Assembly: GCF_021130785.1 (NCBI RefSeq)
Contig: NC_060213.1
Span: forward strand, 133,500,001-133,564,000
From: Homalodisca vitripennis
Taxonomy: Eukaryota; Arthropoda; Insecta; Hemiptera; Cicadellidae
DNA length: 64,000 nucleotides
Direction: 5' to 3'
Under the pieces are notes generated by a model that ran no database searches, had not been told where the DNA came from, and saw nothing but the letters and a program-made list of their open reading frames with translations. Positions 45,907 to 56,215 of the stretch are shown here, one piece after another; within the stretch, counting starts at the first letter, position 1, and every line of letters starts with the position of its first letter. The position numbers and the translations under genes were made by a program.

Positions 45907-46092
45907 GTGATAGACAAATGTAAAGTTAGTAAGGAATATAAAAAGTGTAAAAACTGCTACACAGTACAAACGAAACAAAAGATCCATTGTAAGATCTTGA
46001 AAGAGAAAGATAAGGAGGCAAAATTAATTGGTGTAAAAGGACAGAATGTGGATACAAGAATGTATAATGATGATGAAAACATATTTAAATAA
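45907..46092 (+). pseudogene. R1-borne Lys/Cys-rich frame
   Basis: A 61-codon frame (KCKVSKEYKKCKNCYTVQTK and onward) has several C-x-x-C-like pairs and many Lys. R1-A (about 26050-26215) has the same DNA with stops. The plus-strand reading continues past the stop in protein-like style to about 46340 (EHWEKLLPIDKLKLW). It may be a relic of an R1-encoded protein, but the opposite strand downstream also looks coding, so the gene structure is unresolved. Confidence 0.25.
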
Positions 46093-47549
46093 ACCAATTA
46101 CGAAAAATGAAATAAAAAGGCATGTAAAAAATAGAGTATTTGAATTAGCAGTGGAATAACCCAACGTAAACTGTACAAAAAAGCCAAAAAATGCGTAAGC
46201 AGATAACAAATATGAATATGGTTCTATCTAAAAATAATAGAGATAATAGTTAAAGAACACTGGGAAAAACTACTTCCAATAGACAAATTAAAGCTATGGA
46301 ACGGTCTTGTAAACAAAATTTATCAAGATATAAAAAGTGTAAATAGCATAGCTGATTAATTATCTATATTATTAATACCGATGTATCAAGGAGACGATTT
46401 GCAGATAAGATAACGCCAGCATTACGCAATTGATCCTGAATCGTGTACAAACCCTGCGTCTTGTGTTGACTGCGAACCTCTTATCGTTTCTTGTAGAATC
46501 GGTTATTTATTATTCTTTTATTTTCTTACTTTTTAATTTACCAAATCTTATGCAAAAGTGTAAACCCAATTATGGTTAAAAAAAGAATTATAATTTTTAA
46601 AAGGCAGCAATTTCTATATTATGCTTAATAACACAAAAATATGTGTGGTACCAATCACTATTGCAAAATTAGCAGGAAAACTATTAACATAATGATTAAT
46701 TATTTCAATATTTCAGTATTTTACACAATAGTTACTGCCAATGTATTGAATGATATAATTGAATTCAACAAGACCTATTTTACAATTCTGCGTTTTAAAT
46801 TTGTTTTGCAATATTTAAAAAACGAGTAGTGATCGCTTTTATATTTTATTTGATCCTATAATATTTCCCTTTTCAATTCAATGATAAAATAATAATAATC
46901 TACATTCTTCCGCTTCTACTTGAAACGTTGTTAACCATTTCCTGTTAATCATTTGAAGAGAAATTTACGTGTTGTAAGTAACTTAAATGTATTTTAATAC
47001 TTCCAGATAGTTTTCTCCAGCAATGTAGATATAGCGATTACTACTCCACTACTGAAGTCATTTACCGCGTACTTTGTCGATACCAGATGCTGGTTGTACG
47101 TGAAATATTAATTTAGAGTAACAGTTTTCAAACATTTACCAGAACTAAGCAACTTTACTATGGTATTTTCGTTAATGGTACTAGTCAGCTGATCTATTAT
47201 TCCTTAAAATTTAATCATTGACTTATATCACGTATGGTAATTTTATAAACGTTTCAAATCCATATTAATTTGGTTAGGTCAGTGTAAGATAAAGTTTTGA
47301 TTTTTGCAGTTCCCCTTGTTATTAAGGCCTTATCATTTTGTATTATTTTACTTTTACAATATAATTTTGATTAGTTTCTAATGCGCCAGTTCTCTCAGAA
47401 ATTAATTTACTTAGGTTACTTTTTATTCAAATTTACTCACAACGTACTACCTAAGCTTGAATAATCTCAAATATCGTCGTACCGTATACTTGTTGTCACT
47501 GTGATACATTTTCAATTTTGCACATAATACATATAACAGTGTAACATTG

Positions 47550-47706
47550 ATGACGTCATGTGTACAGTTTATAACAGCTTATCTTGGGCTCACACCGTTG
47601 GTCTCAGTATATCAGTGTTTTACACCGGGTTGTTCTCGGTTTACTGCAAATATTTGCCGTAACTTCTTCGTTGTGTCTTACCAAAATATAAAGTACAGTA
47701 TACATT
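47550..47706 (+). repeat. Single 168-base unit in R1-B
   Basis: One unit equals the array unit of 27707-28700, starting at ATGACGTCA and ending at AAAGTACAGTATAC. Its frame is not open. Confidence 0.85.
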
Positions 47707-49537
47707 AATTTTGAGATGTATGTATTTACAAAATACTATAGCCTGGTTTTACTAGTTACTTATGATAAGGCTTTATCGCTATTAACATTAAAGCTTCATT
47801 ATTAATTACCTATTTTTGTCTATTTTGATATCAAATAAAAATAATTAATATATTTTTTTCTGAAATTATGTACGAAAAAAATCAATTTTCTAATAAATCT
47901 AATTCATATTTGATATAATTTTATCTATGATGCTTTCACTAACTTGTGGTTCCGACCAATTTATTTATCTCTGTCTATATGTCTGTCTGTCTGCACCATA
48001 TCTCAGAAACGAACGGGCCTGTAGATTAAACTTGTGCTCGAAGCTTCATTTCTATATTGGCAACACTGAGTTATGTTACTCCATTGGGTTTGGCTGAGCG
48101 TATTCAAATATGTCTTAATTGATGTTATGGGTAAGCATAATTCCAACGAGGAAATAGTTAAATATTTCAATTTAAAAAAAAGCTGTTTGAATCATATGGA
48201 ATTTTAGCATATAACTTATGAAAATGAGTAGCTTATTTACACAGTAAATATAAAACAATAATACAGTGGAATTTAAATCTTTAATGTATGTTTTTAATAC
48301 ACTCCTGCGTTGTAGTACTCTAATTACCTCATCGGAACTTTTATTATTTAATCACTGTATGAAACCTAACTTGATTAACAAAAATATCTATGTACATTGT
48401 GACAACACATCTTGAGAAAGATGAATAGAATTTAAAATTTATAATAAAATATAATTTCTACATAGACAAGGAAGTTCTATGATGGTGCAAGTCTTAACAA
48501 CGGTTTTTTAGTGTCATTGAAGCCTATCACTTAATAAGCTGACTAAATTTATCTTTTGTATACTAGAGGGATGTAAAAATTCCTTGTTTCTATGATATCT
48601 GTTCGCGAGGGAAGCCCGCGAATGATTTATAGACACGGAGTGTTGCATGGAACATAGGTAAAGACTTCTACGCTATCCGAAATAAATTAGATTCGAAGGA
48701 AATTTCAATAACTGTATTTTTTAATTTTATTGGTAAAGTCATGCTTTAACTTGTATAGGGAAAATTACTAAACAATCAAATTGAATATAACGCCATATGT
48801 AAAATCAATTTTGCGCATTAGACAGTACTGAACTGTACTGGAAAGCCTGTAATATACGACTGAATATACTGTACCATACTACATTTTGTGTTCACACAGC
48901 CAGCATCAATCAAAATGAAGTTCTCCATGATAAACCGAAACCAGGAAGCAAGCCATATACAAACCAGAGACCCAGGTCTGGTTTATTACGGTAGTTAAAT
49001 TTGATTAGACCACTCATGCGATATATTACTAACGCTGTGGGAATCGACCTGGGGAGATTTATGGTTATGTTCTGTAACGTTTTAAACCACTCCTCTTCTG
49101 TACTTCATGAAATTCTCTACAATATTTATCAAAAGTTATATTTATGAATTCACCTTTATGTTATTTTGATTATGCCAATGTAGGTTTGTTAGGAAATTAA
49201 TGTATGCGCCTGCTCATTTAATTTTACAATAAGTATTTAATATCTGTTTGGCTTTGAGCACAAAAAAATATTACATTTAAAGCTTGATTTGGAGGCCATA
49301 ATGAAGGATATGGGCATCTGATGTTGTAAACCAATTTGTGGTTGGGTAGGAATGTTTGTCTGTCCTTTAATGACTATCACTCACTAACAGGACGGATACT
49401 ATTAGGATATTTCCATTTTTTACTACTTTACTGATTCAGTGATACCGGATTGAATGGTAAAATCACTAAGTGATTATCAATAATGTTAGGTAATCAGGTA
49501 TATATGAAAATTGTGGCCCTGTGCAAGGCTTCTTCTG

Positions 49538-49540
<3 letters not shown>

Positions 49541-49598
<58 letters not shown>
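49541..49598. repeat. (AT)n microsatellite
   Basis: A clean TA run of about 58 bases lies where R1-A has only ACTATATTCTGCG. It lies just outside the 3' tail of the minus-strand retrotransposon fragment. Confidence 0.95.
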
Positions 49599-49599
<1 letters not shown>

Positions 49600-49604
49600 T
49601 GCGA

Positions 49605-51085
49605 TATTTTATTTTATTTGCATGCTTTATAACAGTATTAACCATTTACAATAAAGCAGTTATTACATATAAACAAGTAACTGTGGGAATGTTCTTCACT
49701 CAATTCACTGTATATATAGTTTTAAATTATTGCACATCAAATAAATATGAACAAACAATTAATTGGATGGAATATCAAAAAGTTACAAACATATCTATTA
49801 TATAAAAATGAAACTGTTCGTGTGTAACAGCATCACTCACAAACGGCTGGACGGATTCGCCTAATTTTTTTTTAATTTGTTCGTCTTGATCTGTAGAAGG
49901 TTATAGGATACTTTTTATCCCTTTCCCGATTCAGGATTCCGCCCCACTGGTTACAGAAATACCCGTAAGAAATGCATTGCAGCAAACATATGTTATTAAG
50001 TGAAAGAGTCTTTTCAAATTTTTAATCAGCTGTTCTTTGTAAACATATATAATGCGACAAAAAATATATTTATATATAATTTAATTACTACACTTATAGT
50101 TTTAAAGCATAGAGTAAGCTTAAGGGAAACGACAAATTTTGTTTAAACTGTTTCTGCAATCACTGTTAAACATAGACTTTACTATCCAGATAATACAATT
50201 CAAATTTGACGTAAAAAATTCACCTTTAACTGCAATATTTATTTAATATAAACCATGCTCATGCTTGATCAGAAGAGCAATGCAGATATCATAATTACTA
50301 TCTTACGTTGGCTACAAATATAAAGAATGTTATAAAATCAACCTTAGTTGTTTTTTTTTTTTGACAGAAGTATCAGGAATGTGGTACATACCTTCATAAT
50401 GCGCCCAAGAAGCTCACGAGGGAACGACTATCAATTATCTCAGCAATGTTTAGAATGTGATAGAAAATGAATAAGTGAATATAGTGTACTGTTTTCAACG
50501 GGAAATTGCGTGCGAAGCCGCGGGAAACTTATTGAAATGCGCAGCGAAGCGCACCGGGTCCGCTAGTGTACAATAAAAATTAATTACATTGTACACAGCT
50601 GATTAGTTAATTTACAGTTCTGAGGCATTTAATTCTAAATACATTTTGTGAGTAAAAAAAATGTCTGCATCAGACCCTAAGCTCTGTATAAAATTGTACA
50701 ACCTCATCACCCGGTAGAGCGGCGAGGAAGCATGAGCCATCGTGCGGCAGAATGGAACCGAGAACAGAAGGTTGCTCCTACTGTTGAATGAAGGTACGCA
50801 ATAAGATAAGACGGCCAGGCTAGCAGGATCGTCTACCACGCCTCGCACCAGCTTGTATAGGAACATCAGGCTAGCCACCTTCCTCCTCAATTCAAGACTC
50901 CTGAACCCAAACAGCTCCCATATGGTCGTGTAATGAGGATTTCCATGTTCGACCATCACAGACATAACGTTTTCTACCATTACTGTCGATAAAAAGTTCT
51001 TTTGGAAGCGTAATGATCTCGTTAAAGATGGGAGTTTGTAATCAATTGTTAAATGTTTTAATGTTTGTAATTCCAAGTTTGTCAT
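49605..51085 (-). mobile_element. 5'-truncated non-LTR retrotransposon in R1-B
   Basis: On the minus strand, a reverse transcriptase C-terminal coding part (51106-50612) is followed by an untranslated region and a tail of AAAAT-type repeats ending at about 49605. The untranslated part was later split by a Helitron (49794-50566). R1-A keeps only about 145 bases of the coding end, so the insertion predates the separation of copies A and B. Confidence 0.65.
49794..50566 (+). mobile_element. Non-autonomous Helitron, 773 bases
   Basis: It starts with TC (49794-49795) after an A and ends with CTAG (50563-50566) before a T, as Helitrons insert between A and T. A hairpin TGCGC AGCGAA GCGCA (50538-50553) lies 9 bases before CTAG. 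The first 60 bases (TATATAAAAATGAAACTGTT, then GGCTGGACGGATTCGCCTAA) and the GCGAAGCCGCGGG near the end are typical of insect non-autonomous Helitrons. It has no coding capacity. It lies within the 3' untranslated part of the non-LTR fragment. Confidence 0.8.
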
Positions 51086-51106
51086 AAAATATAAATAATT
51101 TGTCAA
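50612..51106 (-). pseudogene. Reverse transcriptase C-terminal domain
   Basis: The minus-strand frame of 164 codons has the tail pattern of Jockey-like enzymes: FGFRSLELRRKVASLMFLYK, a VPSFNSRSN-type block, and SSPLYRVMRLYNFIQ. The palm domain with YADD is absent, since the copy is truncated just after it. No stop interrupts the fragment, which suggests a fairly young insertion. The first 20-30 codons may be host sequence read through. Confidence 0.7.
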
Positions 51107-52029
51107 TGGAATCGTTCAGTGACTTAATAGTAAAAGAATTTCGTTTTTCAAAACTTTCTCCAAATAACATGTATAGGTTGTATAACGTAATTCAGAGATA
51201 AATAAAATAAAGCCACTCGTTTAATCATTTACTTCATACTTTTTGCAATATGCAAAATTCAAGAAAGTAAACATGTAATTGCAATAGGTTTGAAAGGTTA
51301 GAAATAAAATTTAAAATGTTTAATGTGGATACACATTTCTACAAGGATAACTCTATACGTCTTCCCCTCCACATACCAAGAGTGAACAGACAAGGTCTTG
51401 CTTATGTCAACAGGATGTGGGAATTAGGTCAGAAGTAGCTGAAGTGAACAGCGACAAAGGGAATGATACGGTACTTTAATAGCACTATGGGAAATTAATG
51501 TGACTGAGGGTAGGGATTTAAATGTTTTATGTATGTGGGACAATTTGTAGCAGGATGTTCGCCATAGTGCGGAAACAGTAAATTGTTGAGTCCGTAATAA
51601 AACCTTTAAGAGTGTTTCGTAATAAAATTGTTAATTGTGAGTGAAAATGTTAGCAATAAATAAATACAAAAATACGCACCTTATTTTTAAAAGCTGTTTT
51701 GCTTAAAATTCCATTGACTTTTTTGGACTTTTAAACCTCTTCAATTCGTTACCTCCGGAGATAAATGATTACTTTCACATTGGTTCTGCTTAAGATATGT
51801 AATGTTAGTGTAAGAGTTCTAAATAGTGTTATGATAGGAACCAAAATTATACATTTCGCGGAATAAATTTATTTGCCACATTATAACAGAAAGTTAAATC
51901 GTCTGTAGCTTGGCTTGTCAGTAGTCCGCTCACCCGGCTTGTTATAGCTTGGCTTGTTGTAGGCTTGATCAATATGATTACGGTACAGTCTTTATTGGAA
52001 ACCACAACCTTAACGAACATCTCAGGCAC
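51107..52029. other. AT-rich intergenic stretch
   Basis: No gene is supported. Around 51358-51480 the + strand reads LHIPRVNRQGLAYVNRMW and onward with stops, faintly like a reverse transcriptase tail. The minus ORF 51847-52029 contains imperfect TAGCTTGGCTTGT repeats and is not convincing. Confidence 0.3.
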
Positions 52030-52100
52030 AATTTAGTGTTAGAGAGGGCTTCTTAGTCCTAACTTCGCCTGGTAAAATAAAACATTCTTTTTTTTACAAT
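52030..52100 (+). mobile_element. 3' stub of non-LTR element with stem-loop
   Basis: The stem AGGGCT (52045-52050) pairs with AGTCCT (52055-52060). AACTTCGCCT, AATAAA (52077-52082) and a T-rich tail follow. It is closest to the stub at 40254-40269. It lies 190-260 bases upstream of the TATA box of the next gene. Confidence 0.5.
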
Positions 52101-52294
52101 TTTAGATATTGACAATGGAAAAATGTTTATATTTAAACTCCATGCCGTCAGTCTACATCAAGACAGTCAGCTAAAAAACAATAAGCTCCAAACATGTAGG
52201 TGCGTCTCTTGTAGGGGCATTCTCTTGTTAGGACAAAAACTTGTATTTATAAGGAATTAGACGTCAATAGCTGTCAACTGCGGATATTAGCATA

Positions 52295-52304
52295 TATATA
52301 AAAG
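52295..52304 (+). promoter_or_regulatory. TATA box and likely start site
   Basis: TATATAAAAG is followed about 35 bases later by TATCAGCACT (52328-52337), close to the arthropod initiator TCAGT. The first good ATG is at 52380, giving a leader of about 48 bases. Confidence 0.5.
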
Positions 52305-52379
52305 TGTAAGACTGACGAGAAAGTTATTATCAGCACTTCTTGTGGTACCGCAATGCATTATCTGAAACAAACGAACAAG

Positions 52380-54161
52380 ATGGCGATGGTCGTTACGCGG
52401 AAGGTAAAATGCAGCACTTTGTGATTGTATCCTGGATTTCAGTGCCAATGTGTGGGTACGAATTTTATTAGCTGATGTTTGTTTGGTGTTAAAATATTTA
52501 TTTGTTTTATAGTTAATGAATATTTAAATATACAAAGTGGCTTAACTTCAACGGAAGTAATAGATATGCTAATTTTTATGGAGTTCTACTTTTTTCATTG
52601 TGATGTACTACGAACTTTTGATTACTAAAGAAGTGGATAAGTACACTATTTGTAACATTTGCTGACGTATTTATTATTTAATTAAATGCTATCACTGAAT
52701 CAGGGATACTAAGTAATACATCACCCCTGGCGTCAGTAACTGATGGTCCTTGAGGGACACCCATATCGCTGCCCCATTACATCTCGGTACAGTGTCAGAA
52801 GATCATAGTCCTCCTACAGGCATATTACAGGCACTTCAGTGCAGTCCAGTACTATAATTTGTTTCAAATAATCTTTTAAATTGTATGAATATTGCTGTTC
52901 CCAATTTACTTACTTAGGCTGGATAAACCATTACATACACGACTTTATCCATTAAATCTCCCTTATTCTTTAATTAAAACTTTTTCAAAACATTTCACAT
53001 AACCACGTTATCTGTAGGAAGGTAATCAAAAATATATATTAATCAAATTAGATTTCCTAAATATAATTAACAAACATTTTTTTTGCTGTGGAATGTATTT
53101 TCCAGACCATCACTTAGTTTAAACATTCTTGAGTTTCCTTTTAATAAGAATATGCCCATACATTGCAGCTAGGCTAGGATAACAGTTATATATATAGAAA
53201 GGAATTAAATTTAATTCTAAACGTTGTATTATACCTTAATAAATTTACTTTTTTGTACAGACTTCAATCGTTGATGCGGAAAATGAAATGTCTAAACGTT
53301 ACTGCTTTTGTAGTAAACGCAAAGACGGTGAATCAGCTTTATAGTTATAAGAATGTGATGTTACTCAATGAAGATGAGATAATCCACGAATATAACGGCA
53401 TAAGCCCTTGGACATTAGTTGAGCACACTTCGTAGTAAAGCCCTGGACTTTACCTTGTCACATTTAAGGAGTAAAATCCCATCATTACAGACTGTCTTTA
53501 CCCTACTGTTTATTGATTACATAATTTAAATTTTATAAAATTTTAGTTTTATAAAGTACACAATCAATTTTATCAAAGTCTCGTTTGCCAATATATTAAA
53601 ACTTTTAAGTTTCCTCGTGTATTAGAAATGTGTACTATACATTTATTTTGTACTTCATAGGTAACGAGGTAAGTATAGGTGTATAAAAAAATTAAACTTG
53701 CTAAAAATTATAACTTTTTCATTGAAAAAAAATTCTAATTTAATTGTAGAAGTAGAATTATACATTTTCCTCCTCTTAAATAAACTAGTAATTCTGAAAT
53801 TGTAACAAAAAATTAACAGGGGTACTATTATCTTCAATTATTAAATAATAACATTGTTCAATTATTATTTATTTCATCCATATACAAATACAGTTTCGGA
53901 TAGCACTAAATAACAATACTTTCTACCCCATCGTGAGCCAACTCTACGTGCACTAATTGTTATTCATCCGTTTACAGCAACGTGAAGATTGCTACTTACG
54001 TTGGAGCTCCTAGATATCTGAGAGAAGAATGCTATAGATCGTGGTACAGACTTAGTTCTTATATATGTAAAAACCCACAAGAAAAGAAATTTGCTCCAAC
54101 AATGGCTTATATAAATATTGCTTTAAATGGAGCTTTCAAATGTGCTTGTTGTGATGAATAA
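52380..54161 (+). CDS. Candidate spliced gene for a 71-residue protein
   Basis: Exon 1 (52380-52403) reads MAMVVTRK from an ATG in strong context (ACAAGATGG) and ends AAG before GTAAAA. The terminal exon (53978-54161) follows CCGTTTACAG and needs two bases carried over from the previous exon. An 8-base candidate exon (53661-53668, GTAACGAG) between TTCATAG and GTAAGTAT supplies exactly that. The three join in frame: 24 + 8 + 184 = 216 bases. The product has four Cys and a Trp in its last 45 residues and no signal peptide. The last segment faintly recalls the end of a GDNF-receptor/GAS1 domain (C, then PT-Y, then C-x-C), which I do not trust. An alternative second exon starts at 53261. Partner exons may have been missed. 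Confidence 0.4.
53261..53344 (+). other. Alternative exon with good acceptor
   Basis: TTTACTTTTTTGTACAG precedes 53261. Joined in phase to exon 1 it would add TSIVDAENEMSKRYCFCSKR and seven more residues and stop at TAG (53342-53344), giving a 35-residue product. The frame with +1 shift is open to 53435. It could be an alternative 3' exon or a poison exon. Confidence 0.25.
53661..53668 (+). other. Candidate 8-base microexon or recursive splice site
   Basis: TTTATTTTGTACTTCATAG is followed by GTAACGAG and then GTAAGTAT, a near-perfect donor. Eight bases restore the frame between exon 1 and the terminal exon. Since AG is followed directly by GTAACG, the site could also serve as a recursive (ratchet) splice point. 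Confidence 0.3.
53978..54161 (+). CDS. Terminal coding exon, unknown Cys-containing protein
   Basis: After the acceptor at 53976-53977 the frame runs 60 codons (NVKIATYVGAPRYLREECYR and onward, ending FKCACCDE) to TAA at 54159-54161. Codon use is diverse and clearly protein-like against an AT-rich background, and AATAAA overlaps the stop. This is the best-supported host exon in the window. The family is not recognised. Confidence 0.6.
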
Positions 54162-54165
54162 TAAA
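54160..54165 (+). terminator. Polyadenylation signal overlapping the stop
   Basis: AATAAA begins at the last two bases of the TAA stop. A GT-rich stretch follows at about 54200-54225. Cleavage would give a 3' untranslated region of roughly 20-40 bases. Confidence 0.5.
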
Positions 54166-54324
54166 AAGAGTAAAATATCCTTCCAACGCAATAGGGAGTG
54201 TAATGCAATTGGTATTGTGTAGATACCGAAATGGGAACACCTATAAATGATGGGTAAATCTACTTAAAACGTTCGAAAAAGTACGATCATTTAAGATTTC
54301 GAAGTCCCGGGGTGTTGTTAGTAG

Positions 54325-54491
54325 AGTGATGGCAATAGACCATTTACCCAAAGGAAGTCGCCATTAAGTAAACAAATTCCTTCCGAAGTGAAATGTAACT
54401 CGCGTATAAATCAGAGGAAAGCAATGTTTACTGCCATGGTTCACGTCACAACCAACTTTGCTCTTTATTTCGGCTCTGATATTCTGGATCC
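54325..54491 (+). CDS. Open coding-like exon with consensus donor
   Basis: The frame is open from 54325 (after TAG) to a GTGAGT donor at 54492-54497, where it ends two bases into a codon. Segments such as SPLSKQIPSEVKCNSRINQR and FTAMVHVTTNFALYFGSDIL look like protein. In-frame ATGs lie at 54424 and 54436. TATAAA at 54405-54410 could make it a first exon starting at 54436, but the reading is just as good upstream of that. It might instead be a fragment of a mobile-element protein. No partner exon was found. Confidence 0.35.
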
Positions 54492-54497
54492 GTGAGT

Positions 54498-55499
54498 CAA
54501 TTTCTATTGTATAAGTATTATATCTGTTTTAACGTGATATCGATAAAGAAATTTCCCATACTAATTCGTACATTAGCCGGGCTAGTTTCAAGGGAGGAAG
54601 GGGTTCTTAATTTCATAGTATTATAAAGGTAAAATATAAAACAATAATTTTTTGTGATAAAATTTCTTACCAAGAAAGACTTATAAAAACAGTCAAAAGA
54701 GTAAATAAACGTTAAATCAACGTTAACTAACTATACTCGTATACAGATTGTAAACCTAGTGTTTTTAGTATCTTTATTTTTGTGTCTGGTGGTGATATAC
54801 TTGATCTATTTATTCGGAATCCTAATTTAATTTAACTGATAAATGTTTACCGCCCTAGGTCAGTCCATTTTGTGTTTCTATCTTGTATACACTCATAACA
54901 CGGTAGTCGCAGATACAATTTTCGTTAAATAAGGAAGTTTATGAGCTGTACGATCTATATTTATCTGTTTTGGAGAATTGTTTAAAGGCATTCATTTCTC
55001 AATCGCCAAAATTCAAGGAGAGGTAAGAAAGGCACTTGTCTTAATTTTATGTCATATTTAACTTATAAAATTCTAATATTTATTTAATATTTTGTTAAAG
55101 TTCAATTTTTAGATTACCAGTATATAACTTTTGGCTTTACCACAAATCCTCTTCAATTTATATATTTGCGTAAACACTGGGAAATAATACTCCTCTTAAA
55201 CCCTTTGTTCTTGTTAAACTAAACATTCACAATAAAAACTAAAAAGAGTATTACAAAATTTTTTATTTCCTGGATTCAAGCTAAGTGGAAAAGTCAGTCC
55301 AGGGTCTTTAAGAGATCATTAAATAGTGATTATGGTAGTTTAAAGTAAAATTTACTGAACACAACATCACACATAACAGCCAAACATCATTAGTCACCTC
55401 CGACAAGAATTTTGAAGAACTATCAGTTTGAGTTAAAAGATAGTTATTGGATAACGCATTTGTGTAACTGTAGCTAATGTAAATGTGAGGGAAAATATA
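54498..55499. other. AT-rich intergenic stretch
   Basis: I see no supported gene. The minus ORF 55308-55517 lacks context. Confidence 0.4.
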
Positions 55500-56215
55500 T
55501 GCCGCCCACTTGGTCACGAATATATTTAATCCAATAACCGTTTTAGCAGTTAAAAACAGTATGAAAACATGCAGTGTAGTATGCTAGTAATACAAGCCCG
55601 AACTATCTCTTGCCCTGTTAAATACAATCAGGTGCCTCTTTCACAAACATGTATTCTGCCTAATGGTGCCCGTAACTAAAACCCACAAAGCGAGTATTTA
55701 TCCTTTACGTAAGGCTAATACATTGAAACTTCTGTAAGTGAAATTCTCCAATCTGAAACCTGATATGATATGGTGCTTGATCACCCTAAATATTTTTCAT
55801 ATATTTAACTAAAAAGTTTAATCAATTTCATAAATTTTTTAATAAAAAAATAGACATACAGCCGGCAAAGACAGAAGGATAGCAGAACAGCATCATAGTT
55901 TATATGATATGTCTTACTTATTTTCACGTGACATATCAACTAGTAATGTCTGATAGACTAATTTATGAACAGTCTGTATATTATATTTGATCAATGTCGT
56001 AAGTAACTTCTACAGAAGTCGTATTAAATTCCAGCTATTTAGATGACAACAACTTTGACGAATAAACGTGTGTCTAAGGGAAAAGATATTCCGCCTACTT
56101 GGCCACGAATATATCTAATCCAATAACTGTTATATTGGTTAAAAACACTTTGAAAACGTGCAGTACAGTATCCTTGTAATACAAGCCCTTGATGAATAAA
56201 CGTGTGTATAAGTAT
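55500..56215 (+). repeat. Two direct repeats about 590 bases apart
   Basis: About 105 bases from CCGCCCACTTGGTCACGAAT (55502) to TAATACAAGCCC (55605) recur at about 56092-56192 with roughly 80% identity. A second short pair, GA(C/T)GAATAAACGTGTGT, sits at about 56057 and 56192. This suggests overlapping duplications. Confidence 0.55.

Larger units (their letters stand above)
42985..51085 (+). repeat. Long dispersed repeat R1, copy B
   Basis: This is the longest R1 copy. Its left part (42985-45000) matches 58905-60640 in direct orientation. Its part from 44626 to 51085 matches R1-A. Its part 46030-48180 matches 60650-64000 in inverted orientation. Relative to the third copy it carries about 815 extra bases (roughly 43490-44305). 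Relative to copy A it has only one 168-base unit, two expanded AT microsatellites, and a longer reverse transcriptase fragment that itself holds a Helitron. Confidence 0.75.

Noticed and set aside
51358..51480. Another reverse transcriptase tail
   Set aside because: Only a faint IPRVN...W pattern with several stops. Not enough to support a call.
53978..54161. Assignment of the terminal exon to the GDNF-receptor/GAS1 family
   Set aside because: The resemblance is limited to cysteine spacing and a PT-Y pattern, and the protein ends before the domain would. Kept as unknown.
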